A DNA stretch of 64,000 nt, taken from positions 496,001 through 560,000 of the forward strand of contig NZ_PVZC01000003.1 of the NCBI RefSeq assembly GCF_003002095.1, written 5' to 3'. Numbering within the stretch: position 1 is the first letter of the stretch; each line of letters starts with the position of its first letter. This DNA is from Allonocardiopsis opalescens. GTDB lineage: Bacteria > Actinomycetota > Actinomycetes > Streptosporangiales > Streptosporangiaceae. The notes beneath the pieces are model-generated. The model saw only the letters and a list, made by a program, of their open reading frames with translations, was not told the origin of the DNA and made no database searches. Positions 9,243 through 17,822 of this stretch are shown piece after piece. The position numbers were made by a program, and so were the translations under genes.

Positions 9243-10076
9243 ATGGACCCGGCAGTGGACGGCGGAGCGCCCGGCGCGCCCACGCGCGAGGAGCTGGTCC
9301 GGCACCTCGTCCGGACCCGCATCGCCGGCGAGGTCGACACCCCGCGGCAGAACAACCTCAAGCACTACCGCCAGCTCGCCGCCGGCGACGCCTACTTCAA
9401 ACTGGGCCTGTCCTTCGAACGCGACTGGGAGTTCGGCGACATCCTGGACGTGATGGCCAAGATGTGCGGGGTCAGCCCCGACCCGCGCCACCAGTGGGGC
9501 ACCGACACCATCGACCCCGAGCGCACGGTCGACGCGCTGGAGGCGGCCGCCGGCCTCATCGCCGGCGTGGCGCGCGACGGCGGCAACGTGCTGGTCGCCA
9601 CCGGCCACCCCGACGCGCTGATGGAGACCTACCGCTCCCTGCTGGACGCGATGACCGGCGCGGGCGCGATCGGGCTCACCCCGGCCGCCGGCTTCAGCTA
9701 CGGCGTGCGGCGGGTCGGCGACGAGCTGCCGACCCGGACCCTGGAGTGGCACGGCGGGGTCGGCGCCGTCGGCGACGGCGTGCGGCTGCGGCACAGCCAC
9801 GACCCCTTCGCGATGCGGGCGATGCTGAAGGAACTCGAGGAGTCCGACGGGGGCGGGTTCTGGCCGGATTTGGTCATCGCCGATCATGGATTCGCAGGTG
9901 CGGCGGCCCAGGCCGGCATCCCGACCATCGGCTTCGCCGACTGCAACGACCCAGGTCTGTTCGTGGGCGCCGCCGAGGGCACCGTGGCGGTGGCCGTGCC
10001 CCTGGACGACAACGTCCTTCCCAGCCACTACCGGCCGATGACCGCCTATATCCTGGCCGCCGCCGGACTCGCGTGA
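9243..10076 (+). CDS. Conserved actinobacterial phosphatase-like protein
   Basis: 277 residues. I recognise this as a family conserved beside acuC in actinomycetes and generally labelled 'phosphatase', but the reaction is not established to my knowledge. Visible conserved segments are RQNNLKHYRQLA, WEFGDILDVMAKMCGV, DTIDPERTVDALE, VLVATGHPDALM, LRHSHDPFAMRAML, PDLVIADHGFAGAAAQAGI, GFADCNDPGLF and VAVPLDDNVLPSHY. The repeated Asp/His pairs (GHPD, HSHD, ADHG) suggest a metal centre. No signal peptide or membrane segment is seen. It begins 13 nt after the deacetylase and is probably in the same operon. Confidence 0.7.
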   Translation: MDPAVDGGAPGAPTREELVRHLVRTRIAGEVDTPRQNNLKHYRQLAAGDAYFKLGLSFERDWEFGDILDVMAKMCGVSPDPRHQWGTDTIDPERTVDALEAAAGLIAGVARDGGNVLVATGHPDALMETYRSLLDAMTGAGAIGLTPAAGFSYGVRRVGDELPTRTLEWHGGVGAVGDGVRLRHSHDPFAMRAMLKELEESDGGGFWPDLVIADHGFAGAAAQAGIPTIGFADCNDPGLFVGAAEGTVAVAVPLDDNVLPSHYRPMTAYILAAAGLA

Positions 10077-10229
10077 CGACACACCGGGACGTGGGTAAGA
10101 ACGACAGAAGTGAGATCTGGGAGACGCGCTGTTCGCCAGGGGATCGGTGAACCGGGGCGGAACCGGACTCGCTCCGGGCGTGACGGGAGTCACCGGAGTA
10201 ATCCGGTGCGACGCGGAAGAAGGCGTCGA

Positions 10230-10433
10230 ATGGGCAAGGGAGACAGGTCTCTCAACGAGGTCAGGTTCTTAACGGTGGCCGAAGTGGCCGCGATCATGCG
10301 CGTGTCGAAGATGACGGTCTACCGGCTGGTGCACTCCGGTGAACTGCCGGCGGTACGGGTCGGGCGCTCGTTCCGCGTTCCTGAGCAGGCCGTTCACGAT
10401 TACCTCGACGACGCCTTCATCGAAGCGGGCTGA
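10230..10433 (+). CDS. Excisionase-type (MerR-like) helix-turn-helix DNA-binding protein
   Basis: 67 residues. It is a single winged-HTH domain of the excisionase/BldC fold: RFLTVAEVAAIMRVSKMTVYRLVHSGELPAVRVGRSFRVPEQAVHDYL. The ATG at 10230 follows AAGAAGG. An upstream in-frame GTG (10110) would add an Arg-rich lead that looks non-coding. Although called excisionase-like, no integrase or attachment site is nearby. In Streptomyces a homologue sits in this same chromosomal setting between the phosphatase-like gene and the bTHX/AURKAIP1-like gene, so it is a core regulator rather than a phage remnant (synteny recalled, not checked). Confidence 0.9.
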   Translation: MGKGDRSLNEVRFLTVAEVAAIMRVSKMTVYRLVHSGELPAVRVGRSFRVPEQAVHDYLDDAFIEAG

Positions 10434-10646
10434 GTCGCACCGATCCGGATCGCTCCGCTGCCCCACGGCGCGGGCGGTCCGGTCGATCAGACACGGTAGG
10501 CTATGGCTTCGGGTGCCGTGTCGGCTTCAGCGACGGCGCCGCATGCCTGCTCTCGTGGTGTTCTTCGCTGTACGGCTCGCTGTGCCGCACGAAAATCGCC
10601 GGCGGCGGCATGACAAGCGTTTCCGTACCAGCGAATGGGGTGCCCC

Positions 10647-10745
10647 ATGGGCTCTGTGATTAAGAAGCGCCGCAAGCGGATGGCCAAGAAGAAGCACCGC
10701 AAGCTGCTGAAGAAGACCCGCATCCAGCGCCGCAACAAGAAGTAG
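10647..10745 (+). CDS. AURKAIP1/COX24-domain small basic protein (bTHX-like)
   Basis: Only 32 residues, more than half Lys or Arg: [20 protein letters not shown] then [12 protein letters not shown]. This is the actinobacterial AURKAIP1/COX24-domain peptide, reported in mycobacteria as an extra ribosomal protein at the subunit interface (bL37/bTHX naming varies). Its conserved place is between the excisionase-type HTH gene and the SDR epimerase gene, as here. The ATG at 10647 follows GGGG at a short distance. It is easily missed by gene callers because of its length. Confidence 0.92.
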   Translation: MGSVIKKRRKRMAKKKHRKLLKKTRIQRRNKK

Positions 10746-10872
10746 CGCGCCGGGGAGGCCCGTCGGGCCCGGGGCGCCGCGCAGCCGGCCGCCCCGCCCG
10801 TGCGGAGGCTCCCCGCTCTCGCGGGGCCCGGCCCCGCCGTGGTGCCGAAACCCACCCACCCGAGGAGCCGCG

Positions 10873-11897
10873 ATGGCCCGCACCGTGCTGGTCACGGGGG
10901 TCTCGCGCTACCTCGGCCGGGAGGTGGCCGGGGCGCTGCAGGCCGATCCGTCCGTCGAGCGCGTCGTCGGGGTCGACTTCCAGGTGCCGGAGCGGCCGCT
11001 CGGCCGGATGGAGTTCGTCCGCACCGACCCCCAGGGCACCGGCCTCGGCCGGGTGGTGGCCGACGCCCGGCCCGACACCGTCGTCCACCTCGGGCTGATC
11101 GCCATGCCCGAGAGCGCGGGCGGGCGGGGGCCGATGAAGGAGAACAACGTCGTCGCCGGCATGCAACTGGTGGCGGCCTGCCAGGAGTCCGCCTCGGTGC
11201 GGCGCCTGGTGGTGCGCTCCACCAGCGCCGTGTACGGCTCGGCCGCCTCGGCTCCGTCGCTGTACACCGAGGACATGCAGCCCGTCGAGGCGCCGCGCAC
11301 CGGCTACGCCAGGGACGCGGTCGAGGTCGAGAGGTACGTCCGGGGGCTGCGGCGGCGCCGCTCCGACATCTCCGTCGCGGTGCTGCGCTTCGTGAACTTC
11401 ATGGGCCCCGGGGTCGACTCCCCGCTCACCCGGTACCTGCGGCTGCCCGTAGTGCCCCGGGTGCTCGGCCACGACCCCCGCATCCAGTTCATCCACACCG
11501 ACGACGGGGTGGAGGTCATCCGCCGGATGGCCTTCAGCGCCGACAGCGGCGTGTTCAACGCCACCGCGCGCGGCATGATGCTGCTCTCGCAGTGCCTGCG
11601 CCGGGCCGGCCGAGCCGAGCTGCCGGTGCCCGAACCCGGGCTGCGGATGCTGGCCGGCCTCGCCCGCGGCAGCGGCCTGTCCGACTACTCGCCCGAGCAG
11701 CTGCGGCTGCTGTGCCACGGTCGGGGGGTGGACGGCACCCGGCTGGAGGAGACCCTGGCCTGGAAGCCGCGTTACAGCTGCGTGGAGGCCTACGACACCT
11801 TCCTCGCCGCCCACGGCATGGGCAGCGCCCGCCAGGCCGAGCTGTTCGACCGACTCACCAGGCCGCTCACGGCGGCCCCGCGGGTAGGGGGAGAGCA

Positions 11898-11901
<4 letters not shown>
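10873..11901 (+). CDS. NAD-dependent epimerase/dehydratase (extended SDR)
   Basis: 342 residues. The Rossmann start is LVTGVSRYLGREVAGAL, a degenerate TGxxGxxG (TGVSRYLG). Next come VVGVDF (acidic residue for NAD selectivity), VVHLGLIA and VVRSTSAVYGS. The usual YxxxK catalytic pair reads YARDAV, so the Lys is absent. This suggests either non-classical catalysis or a binding role. The ATG at 10873 follows GAGGAGCC. It is the first gene of a tightly overlapping trio with the acyltransferase (GTGA overlap) and methyltransferase, which hints at a role in lipid or envelope metabolism. The substrate is unknown. Confidence 0.88.
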
Positions 11902-12961
<1,060 letters not shown>

Positions 12962-12965
<4 letters not shown>

Positions 12966-13483
12966 GCGTGCGCGTCGCCGGGCCGCCCGCGCGGATCCGG
13001 TGGGCGGTCGGCCTGCTCGGCGTCCGGCCGGGCGACCGGGTGCTTGAGGCCGGCTGCGGGCCCGGCGTGGCGGCGCGGCTGGTCTGCGATCTGCTGGATG
13101 ATGGGCGGATGCTGGCGGTGGACCGCTCGGCCGTAGCGGTGCGCCGCACCACCGCGCGCAATGCCGAGCACGTCGCGTCCGGGCGGCTGGAGGTGCGCCA
13201 GGGTGAACTCGGCGGCCTGGACCTGCCGCCGGGGAGCTTCGACACGGCGTTCACCGTGAACGTGAACCTGTTCTGGACGCGTTCGCCCGCCCGGGAGTTG
13301 GCCGTGCTGCGGGCGGCGCTGCGTTCGGGCGGGCGGCTGTACGTGCTCTACGGCGGCGGGCCGGCGGACGGCGGGCGGGTCCTGGCCGCGGTGTCGGCCG
13401 CGCTGGCCGGGCACGGCTTCGGCGGCGTCCGGACGCACCAGGGCGAGGCGGGTTCGGGGGTGTCGGGGCTGGTGCCCGGCTAA
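12962..13483 (+). CDS. Small SAM-dependent methyltransferase
   Basis: 173 residues, short for the family. RVLEAGCGPGVAARLVCDLL is the SAM glycine loop, MLAVDRSAVAV the acidic second strand, and FDTAFTVNVNLFW the motif IV region; LAVLRAALRSGGRLYVLYGG follows. The GTG at 12962 overlaps the acyltransferase stop codon by 4 nt, making this the third coupled gene. It contains only the core Rossmann domain with no added substrate domain. It converges on the HAD hydrolase gene with 9 nt between stop codons, so terminators or antisense overlap must be shared. Confidence 0.88.
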
Positions 13484-13492
13484 GCGGGCGGC

Positions 13493-14374
13493 TCAGCTCT
13501 CGCGCAGCCGGCGGCTGAGCGCCACCCCGGCGGCGATACCGCAGGCCACCCCGCCGAGCAGCATGGCGGTGGGGAGCATGGCGCGGGCCGCGCTGCGGGC
13601 GCGGCGGAACTCGTGGATGGGCCAGCCCTCCTGCTCGGCGTAGCGGCGCAGGTCGCTGTCGGGGTTCACGGCGTGCGGGCGGCCGACCAGCTTGAGCAGC
13701 GGGAGGTCGTTGTAGGAGTCGCTGTAGGCGGAGCAGCGGGTGAGGTCCAGGCCCTCGCGCTTGGCCAGCGCGCGCACCGCCTCCGCCTTGGCCGGGCCGT
13801 GCAGCAGCTCGCCGACCAGGCGGCCGGTGTAGACGCCGTCGCGCGACTCGGCGACGGTGCCGAGCGCGCCGCTGTAGCCCAGGCGGCGGGTGAGGATGTT
13901 GGCCAGTTCCACCGGGGTGGCGGTGACGAGCCAGACCCGCTGCTGGGAGTCGAGGTGGCGCTGGGCCAGCCGCCGGGAGCCCTCCCAGATGCGGTCGGCC
14001 ATGGTGTCGTCGAAGATGTCCTCGCAGAGGGTGACGAGGTCGCTGACCTTGTGGCCCGCCACGAAGGCCAGCGCCGCCTCGCGGGCGGCGTGGATGTGCT
14101 CGGGCTGCTCGTTGCCGCTGATGCGGAAGACCACCTGGCCCCAGGCGAACTTGGCGAGGTCGCGGGTGGTGAAGAGGTCGCGTGCGGCCAGCCCTCGGGC
14201 GAAGTGGTAGATGGAGGCGCCGCGCATCAGGGTGTTGTCGACGTCGAAGAAGGCCGCGCTGGAACTCGCGGGCTCGCCTTGGTCGAGCAGTGCCGTCGCC
14301 TCGGCTGCTGCCGCCGATGCCTCGCCGGCCACCACGGCGCGGCGTGCGGTACGGCGTCGGAATGGGCCCCTCAT
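13493..14374 (-). CDS. HAD-IB family hydrolase (SerB-like phosphatase) with C-terminal membrane segment
   Basis: 293 residues. The HAD motifs are AAFFDVDNTLMRG (motif I, DxDxT with nucleophilic Asp), VWLVTATP (motif II Thr), GPAKAEAVRAL (motif III Lys) and YSDSYNDLPLL (motif IV acidic pair). The cap lies between motifs I and II, as in subclass IB. A hydrophobic stretch near the C-terminus (MLLGGVACGIAAGVAL) before RRLRES is a likely membrane anchor. The ATG at 14374 is 7 nt from TAGGCT on the same strand, a leaderless layout. Family members are often guessed to be phosphoserine phosphatases, which the anchor makes doubtful. Confidence 0.92.
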   Translation of the reverse strand: MRGPFRRRTARRAVVAGEASAAAAEATALLDQGEPASSSAAFFDVDNTLMRGASIYHFARGLAARDLFTTRDLAKFAWGQVVFRISGNEQPEHIHAAREAALAFVAGHKVSDLVTLCEDIFDDTMADRIWEGSRRLAQRHLDSQQRVWLVTATPVELANILTRRLGYSGALGTVAESRDGVYTGRLVGELLHGPAKAEAVRALAKREGLDLTRCSAYSDSYNDLPLLKLVGRPHAVNPDSDLRRYAEQEGWPIHEFRRARSAARAMLPTAMLLGGVACGIAAGVALSRRLRES

Positions 14375-14719
14375 GGGGTCGAGCCTACGGCCCTTTTTGT
14401 TGGGGACCGCCCGAGTCCGCTCAATGCGCAGGCAAAGGGTGACGTAGATCACGTGTGATGTGGAACCCGTGCGGCCGGCCCCGCCAACGGCGGCGTCCGG
14501 CCGCTCGCGCGGGGCGGGGCGGATCGCGGGCACTGCCTGCGGGCTTCGCCGCGGCGCGCCCCCGGTCACCGGGGCGGCGGCCCCCTCGGCGGCGCGGCCG
14601 CCGGGTGCGGGGCGGCGGGCCGGGCGGCGCGGGCGCCGGCGGTGGCCCCGGGGCGTGCGGGGGCGGCGGTCGAGGCTCGGCGCTGCGCCGCAGCGGCGGG
14701 TGCAGCATTATTAGCGGTG
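14375..14719. other. 345-nt divergent intergenic region
   Basis: This is a GC-rich spacer between the HAD hydrolase (minus) and the membrane-ABM gene (plus). I see no credible gene: the open frames here are Arg/Gly/Ala repeats without a ribosome site. It holds a palindromic candidate operator at 14440-14459 and, at 14382-14387, the minus-strand TAGGCT for the hydrolase. Confidence 0.5.
14440..14459. promoter_or_regulatory. CRP-like palindrome upstream of the HAD hydrolase gene
   Basis: GTGACGTAGATCAC fits GTGA-N6-TCAC, and the overlapping ATCACGTGTGAT (14448-14459) is a perfect 12-bp palindrome. It lies about 65-85 nt upstream of the hydrolase start and in the same spacer as the membrane-ABM promoter. 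It resembles the 2757-2780 element, so one CRP/FNR-family regulator could act at both. Confidence 0.4.
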
Positions 14720-16042
14720 ATGCTCGGGATAGTGATCGCCTTCATCGGCGCCCTGATCGCGTGGAGCGGCACCGCCGTTCTCGGATCGCTGCTGTCCAGA
14801 GAGCCGCGACTCTCCCACGGCGGCTGGCTGGCGGCGATGGCCGGCATGGCGCTCGCGCTCAGCGCGGCGGCCGCGGGGTACGCGGTCGGCTTCAACGCGC
14901 CGATCTTCCGCTTCTACCAGCTGGGCGCGGGCCTGTTCGCGCCGCTCGCGCTGGCCTGGGCCATCGTGGAGCTGTCCGCGCCCCGGCTGCGGCTGCGCTG
15001 GGCCGCCCGCCTCGCGCTGAGCTTCCTCGTGCTGGTCCCGGCCGTGGTGCTGCTGCTCGACCCGGTGCAGGGCGCTTTCGAGGCCGCGCTGCCCACGCCC
15101 GGAGACCACTACGACCTGCTGCCCAACGCCGTGCTCACCCTGGTGCACGTCTTCGTGTGCGGGGTGATCGTGGCGGCGGTGATCCGCTTCGGGCTGCGGG
15201 TGCGCGAGGGCGCCGCCGAGATGCTGCCGGTGCTGATCGGGCTCGGACTGGCGGCGGGCGCCGCCGTCCTGCAGATCCTGGTGAGCCGGCTGGGCCTGGG
15301 CGTGTTCGGGCTGCTGCTGCTGACGGCCGCCGTCGGCCTGGTCTGGACGGTGCCCGCCCGGGTGCGCCAGGGGCTGTCGGGCGCCCGGCGCCCGGCGCGC
15401 GGCCGGCAGCGCGCGCGGCGCGGCCGCAGGGCGGCCGACGACGACGACTACGACTACGACTACGACGAGGGCACCGGCTACGTGGAGAGCGTCGGCTACG
15501 ACGACGGGTACGACGACGACGGCTTCGACGACTACCGCGACGACCACGCCGGCCTGCGCGCCGAACCGGAGCCCGAACCCGAACCCGAACCCCCGCCCCC
15601 GCCGCCGCGGGGCCGTCGCCACCGCGCAGCCGCGGCCGCACCGCCGGACGCGAGCCTGAGCGCGCCGGCGGGACCGCCCGCCGCCGCGCGGCCGCCCCGG
15701 CCGCTGTACGGCATGATCACGATCTACAGCGTGCAGCCCGGGCAGAACGCGTCCTTCGACGAGATCATGGCGCAGGCCGCCGCCGAGACCGGCCGCTCCG
15801 GGCCCGACACCCTCATCTACGCCTGCCACACCGTGCCCGCCGCCCCGCAGCAGCGCATCGTGTACGCGCTCTACCGCGACCGCCCCGCCTACGAGCGCCA
15901 CCTCGCCACCCCGCACATGCGCCGCTTCGCGGAGCTGTCCCGGCTCTGCGTCGCGGGCAGCAGCGTGATCGAACTCCAGCTCACCAGCGCCGAGGCCGCC
16001 CCGGACGTGCTGGCCGCCCTCGGCGTCACCGGAGGGGTCTGA
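14720..16042 (+). CDS. Polytopic membrane protein with acidic linker and C-terminal ABM-like domain
   Basis: 440 residues in three parts. Residues about 1-222 have roughly seven hydrophobic segments (MLGIVIAFIGALIAWSG at the start, LLPNAVLTLVHVFVCGVIV and LGVFGLLLLTAAVGLVW later). Residues about 225-345 are a charged, low-complexity linker: RARRGRRAA, then D/Y repeats (DDDDYDYDYDE), then E-P repeats and poly-Pro. Residues about 350-440 (YGMITIYSVQPGQNASFDEI ... LIYACHTVPAAPQQRIVYAL ... FAELSRLC) resemble an antibiotic biosynthesis monooxygenase (ABM, dimeric alpha/beta barrel) domain. The ATG at 14720 follows a GTG in frame at 14717; either could be used. I know of no function for this combination. 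Confidence 0.8.
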   Translation: MLGIVIAFIGALIAWSGTAVLGSLLSREPRLSHGGWLAAMAGMALALSAAAAGYAVGFNAPIFRFYQLGAGLFAPLALAWAIVELSAPRLRLRWAARLALSFLVLVPAVVLLLDPVQGAFEAALPTPGDHYDLLPNAVLTLVHVFVCGVIVAAVIRFGLRVREGAAEMLPVLIGLGLAAGAAVLQILVSRLGLGVFGLLLLTAAVGLVWTVPARVRQGLSGARRPARGRQRARRGRRAADDDDYDYDYDEGTGYVESVGYDDGYDDDGFDDYRDDHAGLRAEPEPEPEPEPPPPPPRGRRHRAAAAAPPDASLSAPAGPPAAARPPRPLYGMITIYSVQPGQNASFDEIMAQAAAETGRSGPDTLIYACHTVPAAPQQRIVYALYRDRPAYERHLATPHMRRFAELSRLCVAGSSVIELQLTSAEAAPDVLAALGVTGGV

Positions 16043-16389
16043 CCGAGTCGGCGGCTCGCGTCCCGCCCCCGGCTCGGCGGGGGCGGATTCGCCAGGCAGA
16101 GGAGCGGCGCGACCGGGTCGGGCACTTCGCCCGCCCGCGGCATCCGCCGCGGGCGCAGCATCTTTGAACCGGCCGCGCCGACCCTGCTCGACGGCGCGGC
16201 GGCCACCCTCCCGTATGGGGCCGCGGGCACCGCCGCGCAAGGCCGCGATGGCGGCTGTGGACGACTTCGGGGCGCCGGCCGCCGGGCTGTGGACGACCCG
16301 GGCTGAGCGGGCCGGCCGCGGCCGGCCCGTGGCATCGTGAACGGGCGGGACCGGCGGGCGGTCCCGTAGGAGCGAGCAGGGGAGCGGAG
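16043..16389. other. 347-nt intergenic region with hairpin and paired 9-mers
   Basis: No gene is seen. It holds the hairpin at 16133-16154, two same-strand TGTGGACGA 9-mers (16256-16264 and 16288-16296) separated by a GC-rich segment, and then a GGCCGGCCGCGGCCGGCC-type self-complementary stretch near 16311-16327. The glutaredoxin promoter is probably near 16340, but I cannot define it. Confidence 0.5.
16133..16154 (+). terminator. Hairpin downstream of the membrane-ABM gene
   Basis: GCCCGCGG (16133-16140) and CCGCGGGC (16147-16154) give a perfect 8-bp stem with a 6-nt loop, 91 nt after the stop codon and followed by GCAGCATCTTTG. It is a plausible Rho-independent terminator lacking a true U-tract. 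Confidence 0.45.
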
Positions 16390-16659
16390 ATGACCGGGCA
16401 CGACGGGCGGGCGGCGCCGAGGATCGCGCTGCTGGGCAAGCCGGGCTGTCATCTGTGCGACGACGCCAGGAGGGTCGTCGCTGAGGTGGCCGCCGAGCTG
16501 GGTGTGGCGTGGACGGAGCGCGACCTCACCGAGGCGCCGCAGCGCGAACGCGACGAGTACTGGGACAAGATCCCGGTCGTCTTCGTCGACGGGCGGCCGC
16601 ACGACTTCTGGCGGGTCGAACCGGAGCGCCTGCGCCGGGCGCTCGCCGCCGGGCGGTGA
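16390..16659 (+). CDS. Glutaredoxin-like (thioredoxin-fold) protein
   Basis: 89 residues. A minimal thioredoxin fold with the redox motif GKPGCHLCDDA (CxxC, active-site Cys near residues 20 and 23) and the cis-proline segment KIPVVFVDG. It belongs to the glutaredoxin-like/DUF836 group and probably acts as a small cytosolic thiol reductase. The ATG at 16390 follows AGGGGAGCGG. It sits directly upstream of rex in an order I recall from Streptomyces, which fits a redox role. It is separated from rex by the 395-nt promoter region, so it is probably transcribed separately. Confidence 0.9.
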   Translation: MTGHDGRAAPRIALLGKPGCHLCDDARRVVAEVAAELGVAWTERDLTEAPQRERDEYWDKIPVVFVDGRPHDFWRVEPERLRRALAAGR

Positions 16660-17054
16660 GCGCCGTGCCGACCGCACGCAGCACCCCGGCGAGCACACGC
16701 TGTGCGCGGACGACCGCACGCAGTGCGCCCGGATCGGCCGCCCGGCCCGTCGCCGCACGTCCGCGCGGTGTCGCGTCGGTCACACCACGCGGCCTAAGCC
16801 GGCCGCGCCGGCCGGGCGGCGGCCCGTCGGTGCCCACGTCGCCCCAGGTCCGCGCGGCCGGTGCTCGTGGCCCACTGTTCACCCCCGCTTTGTGCGTGCG
16901 TTCACAAGGACATAACCTGGCGGCGAGACCGGCTCACACCGCCGGCGCCCGCAGTTCCCAGGCGGCCAGCCCGACGGCTGCGGCCGCCGCGCCGCCGGGG
17001 CGGCCGGGACCGCGCGGGCCGGCGGTCCCGTCACACCGCCAGGAGTGGAACCCC
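16660..17054. other. 395-nt rex-hem leader and promoter region
   Basis: It contains the rex promoter with its Rex operator (below), leaving an untranslated leader of about 130 nt that is very GC-rich (16925-17054). A 12-nt direct repeat, GACCGCACGCAG, occurs at 16670-16681 and 16712-16723. No gene is supported. Confidence 0.55.
16890..16918 (+). promoter_or_regulatory. rex-hem promoter overlapped by a Rex operator (ROP)
   Basis: The 18-mer TTGTGCGTGCGTTCACAA at 16890-16907 matches the actinomycete Rex operator (TTGTGAA-N4-TTCACAA) in all but the two A positions of the left arm. Its first six bases, TTGTGC, also form a -35 box: TAACCT at 16913-16918 is a -10 box at exactly 17 bp spacing. Rex bound here would block RNA polymerase. 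Autoregulation of rex-hem through such a site is known in Streptomyces coelicolor; that it operates here is inference. Confidence 0.85.
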
Positions 17055-17822
17055 GTGACACGCCCGTCTTCCCGGCCCCGCGACCGGGGCATCCCGGAGG
17101 CAACGGTCGCACGGCTGCCGGTCTACCTGCGGGCGCTGCACGGCCTCACCGACCGGGGCGTGCCCACCGTCTCCTCGGAGGAGCTGGCCGCCGCGGCGGG
17201 GGTGAACTCCGCCAAGCTGCGCAAGGACCTCTCCCACCTGGGCTCCTACGGCACCCGCGGCGTCGGCTACGACGTCGAGTACCTGATCTACCAGATCTCC
17301 CGTGAGCTGGGCCTCACCCAGGACTGGGCGGTGGCCATCGTCGGCGCCGGTAACCTTGGACGCGCGCTGGCCAACTACGGCGGATTCGTCTCGCGGGGCT
17401 TCCGGATCGCCGCCCTGCTCGACGTCCAGGAGTCCCTGGTGGGAGCGGAGGTGGCCGGGCTGAGGGTCGAGCACTCCGACCAGCTGGAGGCGGTGGTGCG
17501 GCAGCGGCGGGTGTCCATCGGGGTCATCGCCACCTCCGCCGCGGGCGCGCAGACCGTCTGCGACCGTTTCGTGTCGGCCGGAGTCACCAGCATCCTCAAT
17601 TTCGCCCCGGTAGTTTTGAACGTGCCGGAGGGTGTCGACGTCCGCAAGGTCGACCTCTCCATCGAGCTGCAGATCCTCGCCTTCCACGAGCAGCGCAAGG
17701 CGGCCGGCGCCCTCGGGCCCGACTGGAACGTCTCCGTCGAGCCGCCCCCGGCCCCGCCCGAGCGCGTCGGGGGCCGGATCCCGGTCGACGCGGTCGACGC
17801 CGCAGAGGAGGAGGGCCGATGA
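17055..17822 (+). CDS. rex: Redox-sensing transcriptional repressor Rex
   Basis: 255 residues. Rex binds operator DNA when NAD+ dominates and is released by NADH. The N-terminal winged helix is IPEATVARLPVYLRALHGL followed by VSSEELAAAAGVNSAKLRKD and LSHLGSYGTRGVGYDVEYL. The NAD(H) Rossmann domain starts at VAIVGAGNLGRALANYGGF, and the C-terminal domain-swap helix follows VDLSIELQILAFHEQ. The GTG at 17055 follows CAGGAGTGG. It overlaps hemA by 4 nt (ATGA), heading a rex-hemA-hemC-hemD-hemB operon. Besides its own promoter it probably controls nuoA-N through the site at 46387-46404. Confidence 0.97.
   Translation: MTRPSSRPRDRGIPEATVARLPVYLRALHGLTDRGVPTVSSEELAAAAGVNSAKLRKDLSHLGSYGTRGVGYDVEYLIYQISRELGLTQDWAVAIVGAGNLGRALANYGGFVSRGFRIAALLDVQESLVGAEVAGLRVEHSDQLEAVVRQRRVSIGVIATSAAGAQTVCDRFVSAGVTSILNFAPVVLNVPEGVDVRKVDLSIELQILAFHEQRKAAGALGPDWNVSVEPPPAPPERVGGRIPVDAVDAAEEEGR

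Noticed and set aside
10230-10433. Excisionase-like gene as evidence for an integrated mobile element
   Set aside because: No integrase, repeats at possible attachment sites or phage genes nearby; the gene sits in a conserved core order next to the bTHX-like gene.
14460-14714. Plus-strand open frame between the HAD hydrolase and the membrane-ABM gene
   Set aside because: Arg/Gly/Pro-rich low-complexity translation without ribosome site or homology signal.
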